Source of the DNA: Prochlorococcus sp. W8
GTDB lineage: Bacteria; Cyanobacteriota; Cyanobacteriia; PCC-6307; Cyanobiaceae
Direction: 5' to 3'
Assembly (NCBI GenBank): GCA_000291825.1
Contig: ALPF01000033.1
Coordinates: forward strand, 1-64,000
DNA: 64,000 bases
A program made the translations under genes and the position numbers. Below the pieces are notes generated by a model. It had not been told where the DNA came from. It saw nothing but the letters and a program-made list of their open reading frames with translations, and made no database searches. Of the stretch, positions 1-7,579 are shown piece after piece (within the stretch, counting starts at the first letter, position 1; each line of letters opens with the position of its first letter).

Positions 1-254
1 CCAAATGTTATCGAAACTTGATCGATAGCCTCAGAAATGAATTCCTTTTTTGAAAAGTTACTTGAAAAGAATTTATTTGAGTTCTTTAAAGATTGATCAA
101 TTAATTTACTATAGTTAGGATTTTTAGCTGCTGCCAAAATTAGAGATGGATTAGTTGTGGCATCTCTTGGTTTAAATTTTCTAATAGCATCTATATCACC
201 AGTATCAGCGACAACCACTGTCATTAAGGATAATTGGTCTAAAATTGATTTCAT
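1..254 (-). CDS. tal: Transaldolase, N-terminal part (runs off the left edge)
   Basis: The reverse strand from an ATG at 252-254 encodes about 84 residues before the window ends. The protein starts [20 protein letters not shown] and has the TNPSLIL motif near residues 34-40, typical of the class I transaldolase barrel (TalB type). The enzyme moves a dihydroxyacetone unit between sugar phosphates in the pentose phosphate pathway; in picocyanobacteria this feeds NADPH production at night. The catalytic lysine lies outside the window. It is read in the same direction as ftsI, whose stop is 89 bp upstream of this start. The identification rests on the N-terminus only. Confidence 0.88.
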   Translation of the reverse strand, partial: MKSILDQLSLMTVVVADTGDIDAIRKFKPRDATTNPSLILAAAKNPNYSKLIDQSLKNSNKFFSSNFSKKEFISEAIDQVSITF

Positions 255-343
255 TAGTTAAGTAAGGCTTATATTAATAACTTAGCTGTATATAAATATT
301 AATTCATGAAATAATTAATATTTCATTCAATAATTAATCATTT

Positions 344-2098
344 TTAGGGTTTTTTAACAATAATTTTATCTTCTTTGCTATCAGGTGGTATCTTTTCCAA
401 CACAATTAGGCTTTCTATAATTTCTTTTGCGACAGGAACAGCTACAGTTGATCCATAAGCATAAGCTTTAGAAGGCTCATCTACTACTACTAATACAAGA
501 TATTTTGGGTCATTTATTGGTAAAGTCGCCACAAAACTGCAAACTTTTTTTGTGGTATATATTCCATTAATAGCTTTTTGAGAAGTTCCAGTTTTACCGC
601 CAATTCTATATCCATCAATTTTAGAACCATTTCCTGTCCCAACATCTACTACAGTTTCCATCCACTTTAAAATGGTTTTAGAAACTTCAGAAGAGAAAAG
701 TTTATTTTTTTTAATATTTTTGTCCTCTATTTTAAAATCTTGTGTTATGTGGGGTATTATCTTATATCCGCCATTAGCTAAAATTGCATGAATTTGAGCT
801 AATTTTAACGGAGAGATTGAAAATCCTTGCCCAAAAGATGCCACAGCTTGCTCAATAGGTTGATTAACAAAAACATCTTTTGATTTCAAATAACCTGGAG
901 TAGATTCATATAGATCTGTATCAATTTTTTCATTAATTCCCAGTCTATTTAACCATTCCCAATGATTGGCAGGATGCAAATTTTGCATAATTTTTATCAT
1001 CCCAATATTACTTGACACTTGAAGAACTTTTGGATAGTTTATATAGCCATTACCTTTTTTATCCCAATTATATAAATTCCATCCACCCACTTTAATATTT
1101 CCATCATCTTGAACAAAACCATTTTTATCTACAACTTTTGCTTCTAAAGCTATAGCAAGATTGATTGGTTTAAAAGTTGATCCAGGCTCAAACAAATCTT
1201 GAATATACCATCCTTTAAATAAAGTTTGATCATATTTCCAAAATTTATTAGGATCGTAAGAAGGTGCAGAAGCCAAAGATAATATTTCACCATTATTTAC
1301 GTTCATTACCATTGCAAAACCTTTTTTAGCTTTCCATTCTTTAACTTGTTTAGCTAAAACATCAAATGTAATTTTTTGAAGTCTTGAGTCTATAGTTAAA
1401 ATAATTTTTCGATCATCTCTTACAAAATCTTTCGGTCCAGAACTATCCGGAAGAGGAGTCCCATCTCCTCCTTTTTTTAAAATATTACTTTTATTTAAAA
1501 CATTTATTTTTTCATCTAAATGTAACTCTAGTCCTGCTGAAGCGATATTCTCATCATTTACAAATCCTACAATATTCGAATAAAGATGGCCTTGAGGATA
1601 AAATCTTTTTGAATATAATTCCAAGTCCAATCCACTTATATGCAAATTTTTTATTTTTTTGGATTCCTCTTCATCTAAGTCATCAAATAATTTAACTCCC
1701 CCCTCATAATTAATAAATTTTGAATTAAGTACTTCTTTATCTATATTTAATGCTTTTGAGAGTTTATCGATAACCTCATCTATAGTTCTAATAGTTCTAT
1801 AAGAATCACCAGGGAAATTAAAGTATTTTGGATGAGCCCATAATCTATACAAAGGCTTATCAAAGGCAATTAATCTATTATTCTTATCAACAATTGATCT
1901 TCTACTATTTATCGCATTAATTCTCTTATTTTGCATAGCAATAGCTTTAAATTTAAAATTAGAAGATTTAAAAAATTGCAAATTCAAAACCCTTATTGAT
2001 AAACAGGAAATTATAAAAATACTTAATAGATATATAGATTTGAATCTTCTCTTATCAAGAGGAACAAAATTTACAATTTTTTTATTTATTATTCTCAT
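344..2098 (-). CDS. ftsI: Penicillin-binding protein, septal peptidoglycan transpeptidase FtsI
   Basis: This class B penicillin-binding protein of 584 aa cross-links septal peptidoglycan in the periplasm. It has a short cytoplasmic N-terminus, one membrane anchor near residues 21-41, a pedestal domain, then the transpeptidase domain. The three active-site motifs are visible: STFK with serine 307 and lysine 310, SSN at 362-364, and KTGT starting at lysine 502. Length fits the family. A small FtsL-like gene lies 80 bp upstream on the same strand and transaldolase lies downstream. The ATG at 2096-2098 gives a sensible cytoplasmic tail. FtsI is preferred over a PBP2 elongation enzyme on motif spacing and the neighbour; this last point is inference. 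Confidence 0.92.
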   Translation of the reverse strand: MRIINKKIVNFVPLDKRRFKSIYLLSIFIISCLSIRVLNLQFFKSSNFKFKAIAMQNKRINAINSRRSIVDKNNRLIAFDKPLYRLWAHPKYFNFPGDSYRTIRTIDEVIDKLSKALNIDKEVLNSKFINYEGGVKLFDDLDEEESKKIKNLHISGLDLELYSKRFYPQGHLYSNIVGFVNDENIASAGLELHLDEKINVLNKSNILKKGGDGTPLPDSSGPKDFVRDDRKIILTIDSRLQKITFDVLAKQVKEWKAKKGFAMVMNVNNGEILSLASAPSYDPNKFWKYDQTLFKGWYIQDLFEPGSTFKPINLAIALEAKVVDKNGFVQDDGNIKVGGWNLYNWDKKGNGYINYPKVLQVSSNIGMIKIMQNLHPANHWEWLNRLGINEKIDTDLYESTPGYLKSKDVFVNQPIEQAVASFGQGFSISPLKLAQIHAILANGGYKIIPHITQDFKIEDKNIKKNKLFSSEVSKTILKWMETVVDVGTGNGSKIDGYRIGGKTGTSQKAINGIYTTKKVCSFVATLPINDPKYLVLVVVDEPSKAYAYGSTVAVPVAKEIIESLIVLEKIPPDSKEDKIIVKKP

Positions 2099-2178
2099 AT
2101 AGTTAACAAATTAATATCCTCTTTGATATTTGCCATCCTGAAGTCCTTTTAAAAAAATCTGAAAATAAAAATTTCCGA

Positions 2179-2508
2179 TTAAATTTCTCCGATGTTTTTT
2201 TTAAGATAAATCAAATCTTTTGAGGTGGCTTTTTTAAATTGATCTTTAATATCCACTTCATTTAAAAAATACTCTTCTGTTTTTGAAATGTATCCATTAA
2301 AATCATTATTTATTAATCTCATATCGTTTATAGAGGAATATACTTCTGTCCACTCCCTTTGACTTCTAAAGGCTATAAAAGAATAAATAGTAATCAAACA
2401 AAATAATGACAAATTAAAATAATCTATGATTTTATGAAAAATATTTAAAGTTAAAAGTTTTGATTGAAGGTTAACTTTTTTATAATTTTTATTATGAAAA
2501 TCTTGCAT
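2179..2508 (-). CDS. FtsL-like small bitopic membrane protein upstream of ftsI
   Basis: A 109-aa protein with a basic cytoplasmic N-terminus (about residues 1-27), a single membrane segment near 28-47, and a polar, probably helical exported part of about 60 residues that ends with a DLIYL motif. This layout matches FtsL/FtsB-type divisome proteins, which are poorly conserved in sequence and often encoded just before ftsI. It is transcribed with ftsI and sits 80 bp upstream. I cannot confirm the family by sequence alone, so the function is an inference from topology and position. It starts at ATG 2506-2508. Confidence 0.7.
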   Translation of the reverse strand: MQDFHNKNYKKVNLQSKLLTLNIFHKIIDYFNLSLFCLITIYSFIAFRSQREWTEVYSSINDMRLINNDFNGYISKTEEYFLNEVDIKDQFKKATSKDLIYLKKNIGEI

Positions 2509-2634
2509 ATTTGAAAAGGTTTTTGAAGTTCTTGGTTCAGAAGATCGAATTTCTAAGATTTATTATTCTTAAAATTATTAATAAATCAAATAAACACTTT
2601 TAACATTCATTTGCAAGCTAAAAATAAATATAAA

Positions 2635-3987
2635 TTAAGTTCTTAATAAAAATAAATTCAAGAAAGTCAGTCCATTCCACAAAGAATGCATAACAACTGA
2701 TGATATTAATCTCCCTGATATAAATCTTGTACATGCGAGTCCAATACCTAAAATAAAAAGAGGAGGCAATTCACTAAAACTTAAGTGAGCCAGAGCAAAT
2801 ATGAATGATGAAGATACTATTCCAATTATCTTTCCAAAATCTCTTGATAAGATGGGGAGTAATACTCCTCTAAATATAATTTCTTCAAAAAGCGGAGCTA
2901 GAAGTGTAGTTGTTATAAATAAAATTAAAAAAGCAAAATAATTATTATTATTCAAAACTATTTCTAGAAGAGGGTTACTTCCCATCTGATTTTCAATAAA
3001 ATAATCCATCACCAAGGAAGTTAATAATACTATTGGTATTATCATTATCCAACCTCTGATACCATCTAAAAGACCTTTAGAAATTGGTTTAAAGTTAAAT
3101 TGAAAATAGTCTTTTTTAAAAATAAATTCTTTATCAATAAAATTTATTTGCCTAAAGATGATGAATAAAGGAGGTAATGACATAAAAATATAGCCAAAAA
3201 ATATTTTTAAAGACTGTGATATCTCAGGTGATAAATCCTTAAAAAATAAATCAACAATTGTTATAGATAATAGAGGGGAAAATACTTCTCCAAGTACAAC
3301 AAAACCACCAGAAATCAATAAAACCATGTCAATTAAATTAAGTCTTAATGGAGTAAATTCTTGCCACTGTATTGATTTTGACTTTAATACCTTCCAAAGG
3401 TTTTTAAGCAATAATGATGAACCAATTAGGATTGTTAATAAAGGAATTAAACGAATAATAATTAGCTTTAAAAACATTATTTGAGATATTTTTAAGGAAA
3501 TAAATTCTGTTTCGTTATGTCCAAAATTATTACTTAAAAGATGGTAAAGATATTTATCATTTTTAAATTGATTAAAGAATTCTTCACTTGGTTTAAATGA
3601 ATCATCTAAATTACCTTTTATTATATTTTTAATTGCATTTTTATATATTTCACTATCAAATTGATTAACTAATTCATTATTTAACCCCTCATTTTCCATA
3701 CTTAAAATTATTGATATCAATCTACTTCTATCTGTCAATTTATCAAACCCAACTTCTGATAAGGCAAAACGCATATCATCGGACGGATTATTGCTAAAAA
3801 ATTTTTTTAAATCCTTGGGTATAGAGGGTAGAGCAAGCTCTGTAATTTCTATTTCCTTCTGAGAAATATCAAAAACGACTGAAGGTCTTTCTAGACTATC
3901 TTTAAGTCCTTGCTGCCAGACAAAAAAAGTAATCAATAATGAAATAACAGCTAAAATTATTTTTTGTTTAGGGATCTGCTTTGTCAT
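2635..3987 (-). CDS. CPBP-family intramembrane metalloprotease
   Basis: A 450-aa polytopic membrane protein. The C-terminal 90 residues carry the CPBP (CAAX protease/Abi) motifs: EE at 368-369 followed by arginine 373, the FxxxH motif with histidine 401, and a later histidine at 434 in an HSLWNG context. These residues form the metal site in prenyl-protein proteases such as Rce1. The N-terminal half holds one leading membrane segment, a soluble region of about 110 residues, then several membrane segments. Cyanobacterial members are widespread but their substrates are unknown; bacteria generally lack CAAX prenylation, so the in vivo role is not predicted. The gene is divergent from the phosphatase at 4063. 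Confidence 0.85.
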   Translation of the reverse strand: MTKQIPKQKIILAVISLLITFFVWQQGLKDSLERPSVVFDISQKEIEITELALPSIPKDLKKFFSNNPSDDMRFALSEVGFDKLTDRSRLISIILSMENEGLNNELVNQFDSEIYKNAIKNIIKGNLDDSFKPSEEFFNQFKNDKYLYHLLSNNFGHNETEFISLKISQIMFLKLIIIRLIPLLTILIGSSLLLKNLWKVLKSKSIQWQEFTPLRLNLIDMVLLISGGFVVLGEVFSPLLSITIVDLFFKDLSPEISQSLKIFFGYIFMSLPPLFIIFRQINFIDKEFIFKKDYFQFNFKPISKGLLDGIRGWIMIIPIVLLTSLVMDYFIENQMGSNPLLEIVLNNNNYFAFLILFITTTLLAPLFEEIIFRGVLLPILSRDFGKIIGIVSSSFIFALAHLSFSELPPLFILGIGLACTRFISGRLISSVVMHSLWNGLTFLNLFLLRT

Positions 3988-4062
3988 AAAAGAAGATTAT
4001 CTTAAATTAGACTATCTTTAGTTTTTTGAATTTAAGTATATCCATTTTAATCACTCCATGAG

Positions 4063-5421
4063 ATGATTAGACTATTGAATAAATATTTAAGAATGGTCCT
4101 ACGTTTGTTTTTTGTAAGACATGGTTTAAGCAGTTTCAATGTTAAAGGATTAATACAAGGGAGAACAGACGAATCTTATCTTACTGAGGAAGGTTATTAT
4201 CAAGCAAAATTAACTGGGGAAATATTAAATCAAGTAAATATTGATGAGATTTATTCTTCCCCTTTAGTAAGAGCTTCGGAGACCGCAAAAACGATAGAGA
4301 AACATTTAAATAAAAACTTAGAAATTCAATATGATCAAAATTTATTAGAAGTTGATCTTGCTAATTGGTCTGGATTGAAAAATACAGAAATCAAAGAGAG
4401 ATTTAAAAATGATTACCAAATTTGGAAAAATGACCCAGAAAATTTATCAATTAAAAGAAATGATGGAACACATTTTGAACCTATTAAGGAATTATTTAAT
4501 CAAGCCAAAGAATTCATCGTTAATTTAACCAATAAAAATAGTAATTATGAAAATAAAAATATATTAATAATTGCTCACAATGCAATTTTAAGATCTTTGA
4601 TACTACAGTTAATTAATAAACCTAAAAAAGGATTTAGAAAAATCAAATTAGATAATGCATCTATTTCAATTTTAAATCTTTCAAAAAACAATCAATCTTT
4701 AAAAACTCAAATTGAGTGTCTGAATCAAACATCCCACTTAAATATAAACATACCTAAACCTATTGGGGATTCAAGAATAATACTGGTAAGGCATGGCGAA
4801 ACCGACTGGAATAAAGAAGGAAGATTTCAAGGTCAAATTGATATTCCACTTAATGAGACAGGCAAAAATCAAGCCAAAAAAGCTTCAGACTTTTTGAAAT
4901 CAATTGATTTTAATAAAGCTTATTCCAGCCCAATGAGTAGACCCTCGGAAACAGCAGAAATAATTCTAGGAAAAAATAATAATCTAAGTATCTTAAAGCT
5001 TGATGAATTATCAGAAATAAGTCACGGCCTTTGGGAAGGTAAATTAGAAGAAGATATTAAAAGTACATGGCCAGAAATGCTTAATAAATGGCATCAAGAA
5101 CCAGAAAATGTAATTATGCCAGAAGGAGAATCAATTGAAGATGTCTCAAAAAGATCCCTAAAAGCCTGGCAAAGTATTTGCAAAAATCAAAATAAAAATG
5201 ATGTCACATTAGTTGTTGCTCATGATGCGGTTAATAAAACTCTTATATGTAATTTATTAGGATTATCTTATTCACAAATATGGACCATAAAGCAAGGAAA
5301 TGGGGGCATAACAGTTGTTGATATTTTTGATGATCCAGAGAAAGATAGCGTTTTAAGCGCATTAAATATTACAACACATTTGGGTAATATTTTAGATTCA
5401 ACAGCTTCTGGAGCTCTTTAG
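4063..5421 (+). CDS. Two-domain histidine phosphatase (phosphoglycerate mutase-like)
   Basis: The 452-aa product contains two consecutive histidine phosphatase domains. The first begins with FVRHG near residue 17-21 and has its second histidine in a AHNAILRSL context near 171. The second begins with LVRHGET near 241 and has its second histidine in AHDAVNKTL near 386. Both domains keep the catalytic RHG, so both may be active. Related cyanobacterial proteins are usually labelled phosphoglycerate mutase, alpha-ribazole phosphatase or 2-carboxyarabinitol-1-phosphate phosphatase; the sequence alone does not decide the substrate. An in-frame ATG at 4093 would give a 442-aa protein starting ten residues later and looks at least as likely a start. 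Confidence 0.85.
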   Translation: MIRLLNKYLRMVLRLFFVRHGLSSFNVKGLIQGRTDESYLTEEGYYQAKLTGEILNQVNIDEIYSSPLVRASETAKTIEKHLNKNLEIQYDQNLLEVDLANWSGLKNTEIKERFKNDYQIWKNDPENLSIKRNDGTHFEPIKELFNQAKEFIVNLTNKNSNYENKNILIIAHNAILRSLILQLINKPKKGFRKIKLDNASISILNLSKNNQSLKTQIECLNQTSHLNINIPKPIGDSRIILVRHGETDWNKEGRFQGQIDIPLNETGKNQAKKASDFLKSIDFNKAYSSPMSRPSETAEIILGKNNNLSILKLDELSEISHGLWEGKLEEDIKSTWPEMLNKWHQEPENVIMPEGESIEDVSKRSLKAWQSICKNQNKNDVTLVVAHDAVNKTLICNLLGLSYSQIWTIKQGNGGITVVDIFDDPEKDSVLSALNITTHLGNILDSTASGAL

Positions 5422-5464
5422 TTAATAAAGCTTTTGAAATATTTAAGAAGAACAAAAGGACTAA

Positions 5465-6130
5465 TTATTTACCTATAATAAAAGTTCCCATATTATTTAA
5501 AGGCCAAAATCTATATAAAGCTTTCCCAATTATTTGTTTATTATCCAAAAATTTGCCCCCTGGCCAATATCTTCCATCCCAACTATTTGATCTATTATCT
5601 CCTAAAACAAGATAATTATTTTGAGGAACAATTACATTATCAAAGGAACCACAATCTTCAAAAAATAATCCTTTACAAAAATTAGATACATAAGGTTCAT
5701 CAAGTCTTTTGTTATTAATAAAGACTTCCCCAAATTTATTAACACTCACAATCTCACCAGGTAAAGCAACTACTCGTTTTATATATGCATCACAAGCAGG
5801 ATCTCTGAATCCAGGTATTATCGACATTGGGGGAAATGACATAAAGAAACAATAGCCTTTTTTAGGTAAAGGTTTTGATCTTAAAAGTAAAAGTTCCTTA
5901 TCAAATGCAAAAGGTGAATTAAATACAACTATTTCTCCCCTTTTTGGATTTTGATATCTCCTCGAAAATTTCTCTATGATTAATCTATCCTTAATTTGTA
6001 ATTCAGGTAACATTGATCCCGAGGGTATGTATCTAGGCTCGGCAACAAAAGATCTACAGGAAGTTATCAACGTTGCAATTAATAATAGAGGGAACCATTC
6101 ATTAAAGATATTTATAAATTTATTATCCAT
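5465..6130 (-). CDS. lepB: Signal peptidase I
   Basis: A 221-aa membrane-anchored serine protease that removes Sec and Tat signal peptides. A hydrophobic anchor covers about residues 10-28. The catalytic serine lies in the SGSMLPEL motif near residue 37-44, and the general-base lysine in the YIKRVVALPGE block near residue 115. The C-terminal box GDNRSNSWDGRYW is also typical. Its expected clients in this window include PsaF, cytochrome f and Psb27. It lies 29 bp upstream-to-downstream of the pyrophosphatase gene on the same strand, so co-transcription is plausible. Confidence 0.95.
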   Translation of the reverse strand: MDNKFINIFNEWFPLLLIATLITSCRSFVAEPRYIPSGSMLPELQIKDRLIIEKFSRRYQNPKRGEIVVFNSPFAFDKELLLLRSKPLPKKGYCFFMSFPPMSIIPGFRDPACDAYIKRVVALPGEIVSVNKFGEVFINNKRLDEPYVSNFCKGLFFEDCGSFDNVIVPQNNYLVLGDNRSNSWDGRYWPGGKFLDNKQIIGKALYRFWPLNNMGTFIIGK

Positions 6131-6159
6131 TTAATAATTGATACTGCAGTTTTTTTGAA

Positions 6160-6708
6160 TTAATTTAGTGCCTTAGATTTTTTTAGAACCTTAAATGTTT
6201 TCTTTTTAACTTTTGAACACTTTTTAATAAGTTGCTCTACAGCATCGTAATCTCTCCATCCATCAATTTGAACTGTTCTTCCTTCAAGACCTTTACTAGT
6301 TCTAAAGAATTCAGCAACATCTTCTAATTGATTAGATGCGATTTGTTTAATACTTACTATCCCATTTTGTCTTTGATTAGCAATTGGAACACATAATAAT
6401 TTACCATCATATTCACCACAATCATGCATATCTAAAACACCTATTGGCCTAGCCTTAATCATACATCCGGCGAAAGTAGGCTCATCCATTATTATCATGG
6501 CATCTAAAGGGGCGCCATCATCTGCAAGTGTATTAGGAATAAAACCATAATCAAATGGATATCTTACAGAGGAATGAAGAACTCTATCTAGAACCATGAT
6601 TCCAGCCTCAGGACAATATTCATACTTATTTCTACTCCCAGCGGGAATCTCTACAACTAAATTAACAACTCCTTTCATTGGTGATGGAGGGATCAAGCTA
6701 ATATCCAT
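6160..6708 (-). CDS. Family I inorganic pyrophosphatase homologue with altered active site
   Basis: The 182-aa protein follows the cyanobacterial soluble pyrophosphatase fold from end to end, starting MDISLIPPSP and matching E. coli numbering almost residue for residue. Most active-site residues are present: E20, K28, E30, R42, Y54, D64, D69, D96, D101, K103 and K139. Two are not. The position of E. coli D67, the proposed general base that activates the attacking water, is alanine 66 (codon GCC in DGAPLD), and the position of Y141 is serine 138. The substitutions are unambiguous in the DNA. A second family I enzyme at 21400-21987 keeps every residue. I infer that this copy is weak or inactive as a pyrophosphatase and may have another role. 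Its start overlaps the small gene upstream by 11 bp. Confidence 0.9.
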   Translation of the reverse strand: MDISLIPPSPMKGVVNLVVEIPAGSRNKYEYCPEAGIMVLDRVLHSSVRYPFDYGFIPNTLADDGAPLDAMIIMDEPTFAGCMIKARPIGVLDMHDCGEYDGKLLCVPIANQRQNGIVSIKQIASNQLEDVAEFFRTSKGLEGRTVQIDGWRDYDAVEQLIKKCSKVKKKTFKVLKKSKALN

Positions 6709-6952
6709 CTTTTTTTAAAAATTGATTAATTTCGGCACCTTTATTTTGAGGTAAAGGGCGTTCAAGCAATACACTAATTGCAGGCAAAGAGATCGTAAGG
6801 ATAGCAAGGATAATGCCAATAATTGTTATTGACGCATCCACGAGACTTAAAGGATCTTCATCTTCCCTACCTTTTTCCTCTTTTATAGAAACTGGGAATG
6901 AGGATTGATCCGTTTCTCTTTTTGCAAATTGCTTTGGAATAGTATCAATCAA
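6698..6952 (-). CDS. Small single-pass membrane protein, unrecognised
   Basis: An 84-aa protein with a charged N-terminal 35 residues, one strong hydrophobic segment around 37-62 (ASITIIGIILAILTISLPAI is its core) and a short C-terminal tail. It begins with TTG at 6950-6952; no better ATG is available upstream. Its 3' end overlaps the start of the pyrophosphatase homologue by 11 bp, suggesting translational coupling. I do not recognise the family. The overlap and the membrane segment are what the sequence shows; any link to pyrophosphate or to the membrane location of its partner would be speculation. Confidence 0.65.
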   Translation of the reverse strand: MIDTIPKQFAKRETDQSSFPVSIKEEKGREDEDPLSLVDASITIIGIILAILTISLPAISVLLERPLPQNKGAEINQFLKKDGY

Positions 6953-7054
6953 GAGCTTAATCTTACTTTGGAAAATTAAGTTTTGCTTAATGAATATATC
7001 CTACAATCAAGATGAAAATAAATCAAAATTATTTTTAATTCTTTTTTAGTAGGA

Positions 7055-7405
7055 TTAATTTTTTTCTAGTATTGCCTTAATATCTTTAAGTTCTTGCAAA
7101 ATTTGCACTAAAACATTTTGAGCCGCAGATGATGGAGAATTGAAAACCTCAACAGTAACTTCTTTAATTCTTAAAATATCTTTTGCAAACCTTGCAATTT
7201 CATTAGGATGAAAACGCAATGGTTCCTTTTGATCACTTCTATACTCAGGATTTAGTTTTCTAGGATTGAAATTAGGGTTCAGATTTCTAACATCAGTATT
7301 GGTATATCTATAAACAGAGGCTCTTGACCTATTAAGAAACTTTTGTACTTCATCAATACCTACTAACTCTTCCGAACTAGAAATATTTTCATCTAAACTT
7401 TCCAT
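7055..7405 (-). CDS. Small helix-turn-helix protein, putative DNA-binding
   Basis: A 116-residue protein counted from ATG 7405 (a TTG nine bases upstream would add three residues). Residues about 14-35 (VGIDEVQKFLNRSRASVYRY) read like the recognition helix pair of a MerR/excisionase-type winged helix, and the following LNPNFNPRKLNPEYRS stretch with RFHPNEIARFAKD resembles the conserved wing and linker of cyanobacterial homologues. The C-terminal 40 residues look helical and may dimerise. It is divergent from proS with a 174-bp gap. It may be a regulator or a DNA-structure protein; the target is unknown. Confidence 0.65.
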   Translation of the reverse strand: MESLDENISSSEELVGIDEVQKFLNRSRASVYRYTNTDVRNLNPNFNPRKLNPEYRSDQKEPLRFHPNEIARFAKDILRIKEVTVEVFNSPSSAAQNVLVQILQELKDIKAILEKN

Positions 7406-7560
7406 AAATTTCAAATTCTTTGTAGTAAATAATTAAATTTTTCCAAATTTGGATTAATTTTATTTATTGAAAAAAATAGCAGATCGCTAAGAGCAAAACT
7501 ACATGGCTTCAGGGACTCAAGACACTTTAAAATTTTTAAACCATAGATTGATAAAATTGT

Positions 7561-7566
7561 TATAAT
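7561..7566 (+). promoter_or_regulatory. Candidate -10 box for proS
   Basis: A perfect TATAAT lies 13 bp before the proS ATG at 7580. I see no convincing -35 at 17 bp, which is usual in Prochlorococcus. If used, transcription would start around 7572-7575, leaving a leader of only 5-8 nt. The promoter is an inference from the motif and its position. Confidence 0.4.
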
Positions 7567-7579
7567 TATTTTTCAAAAG

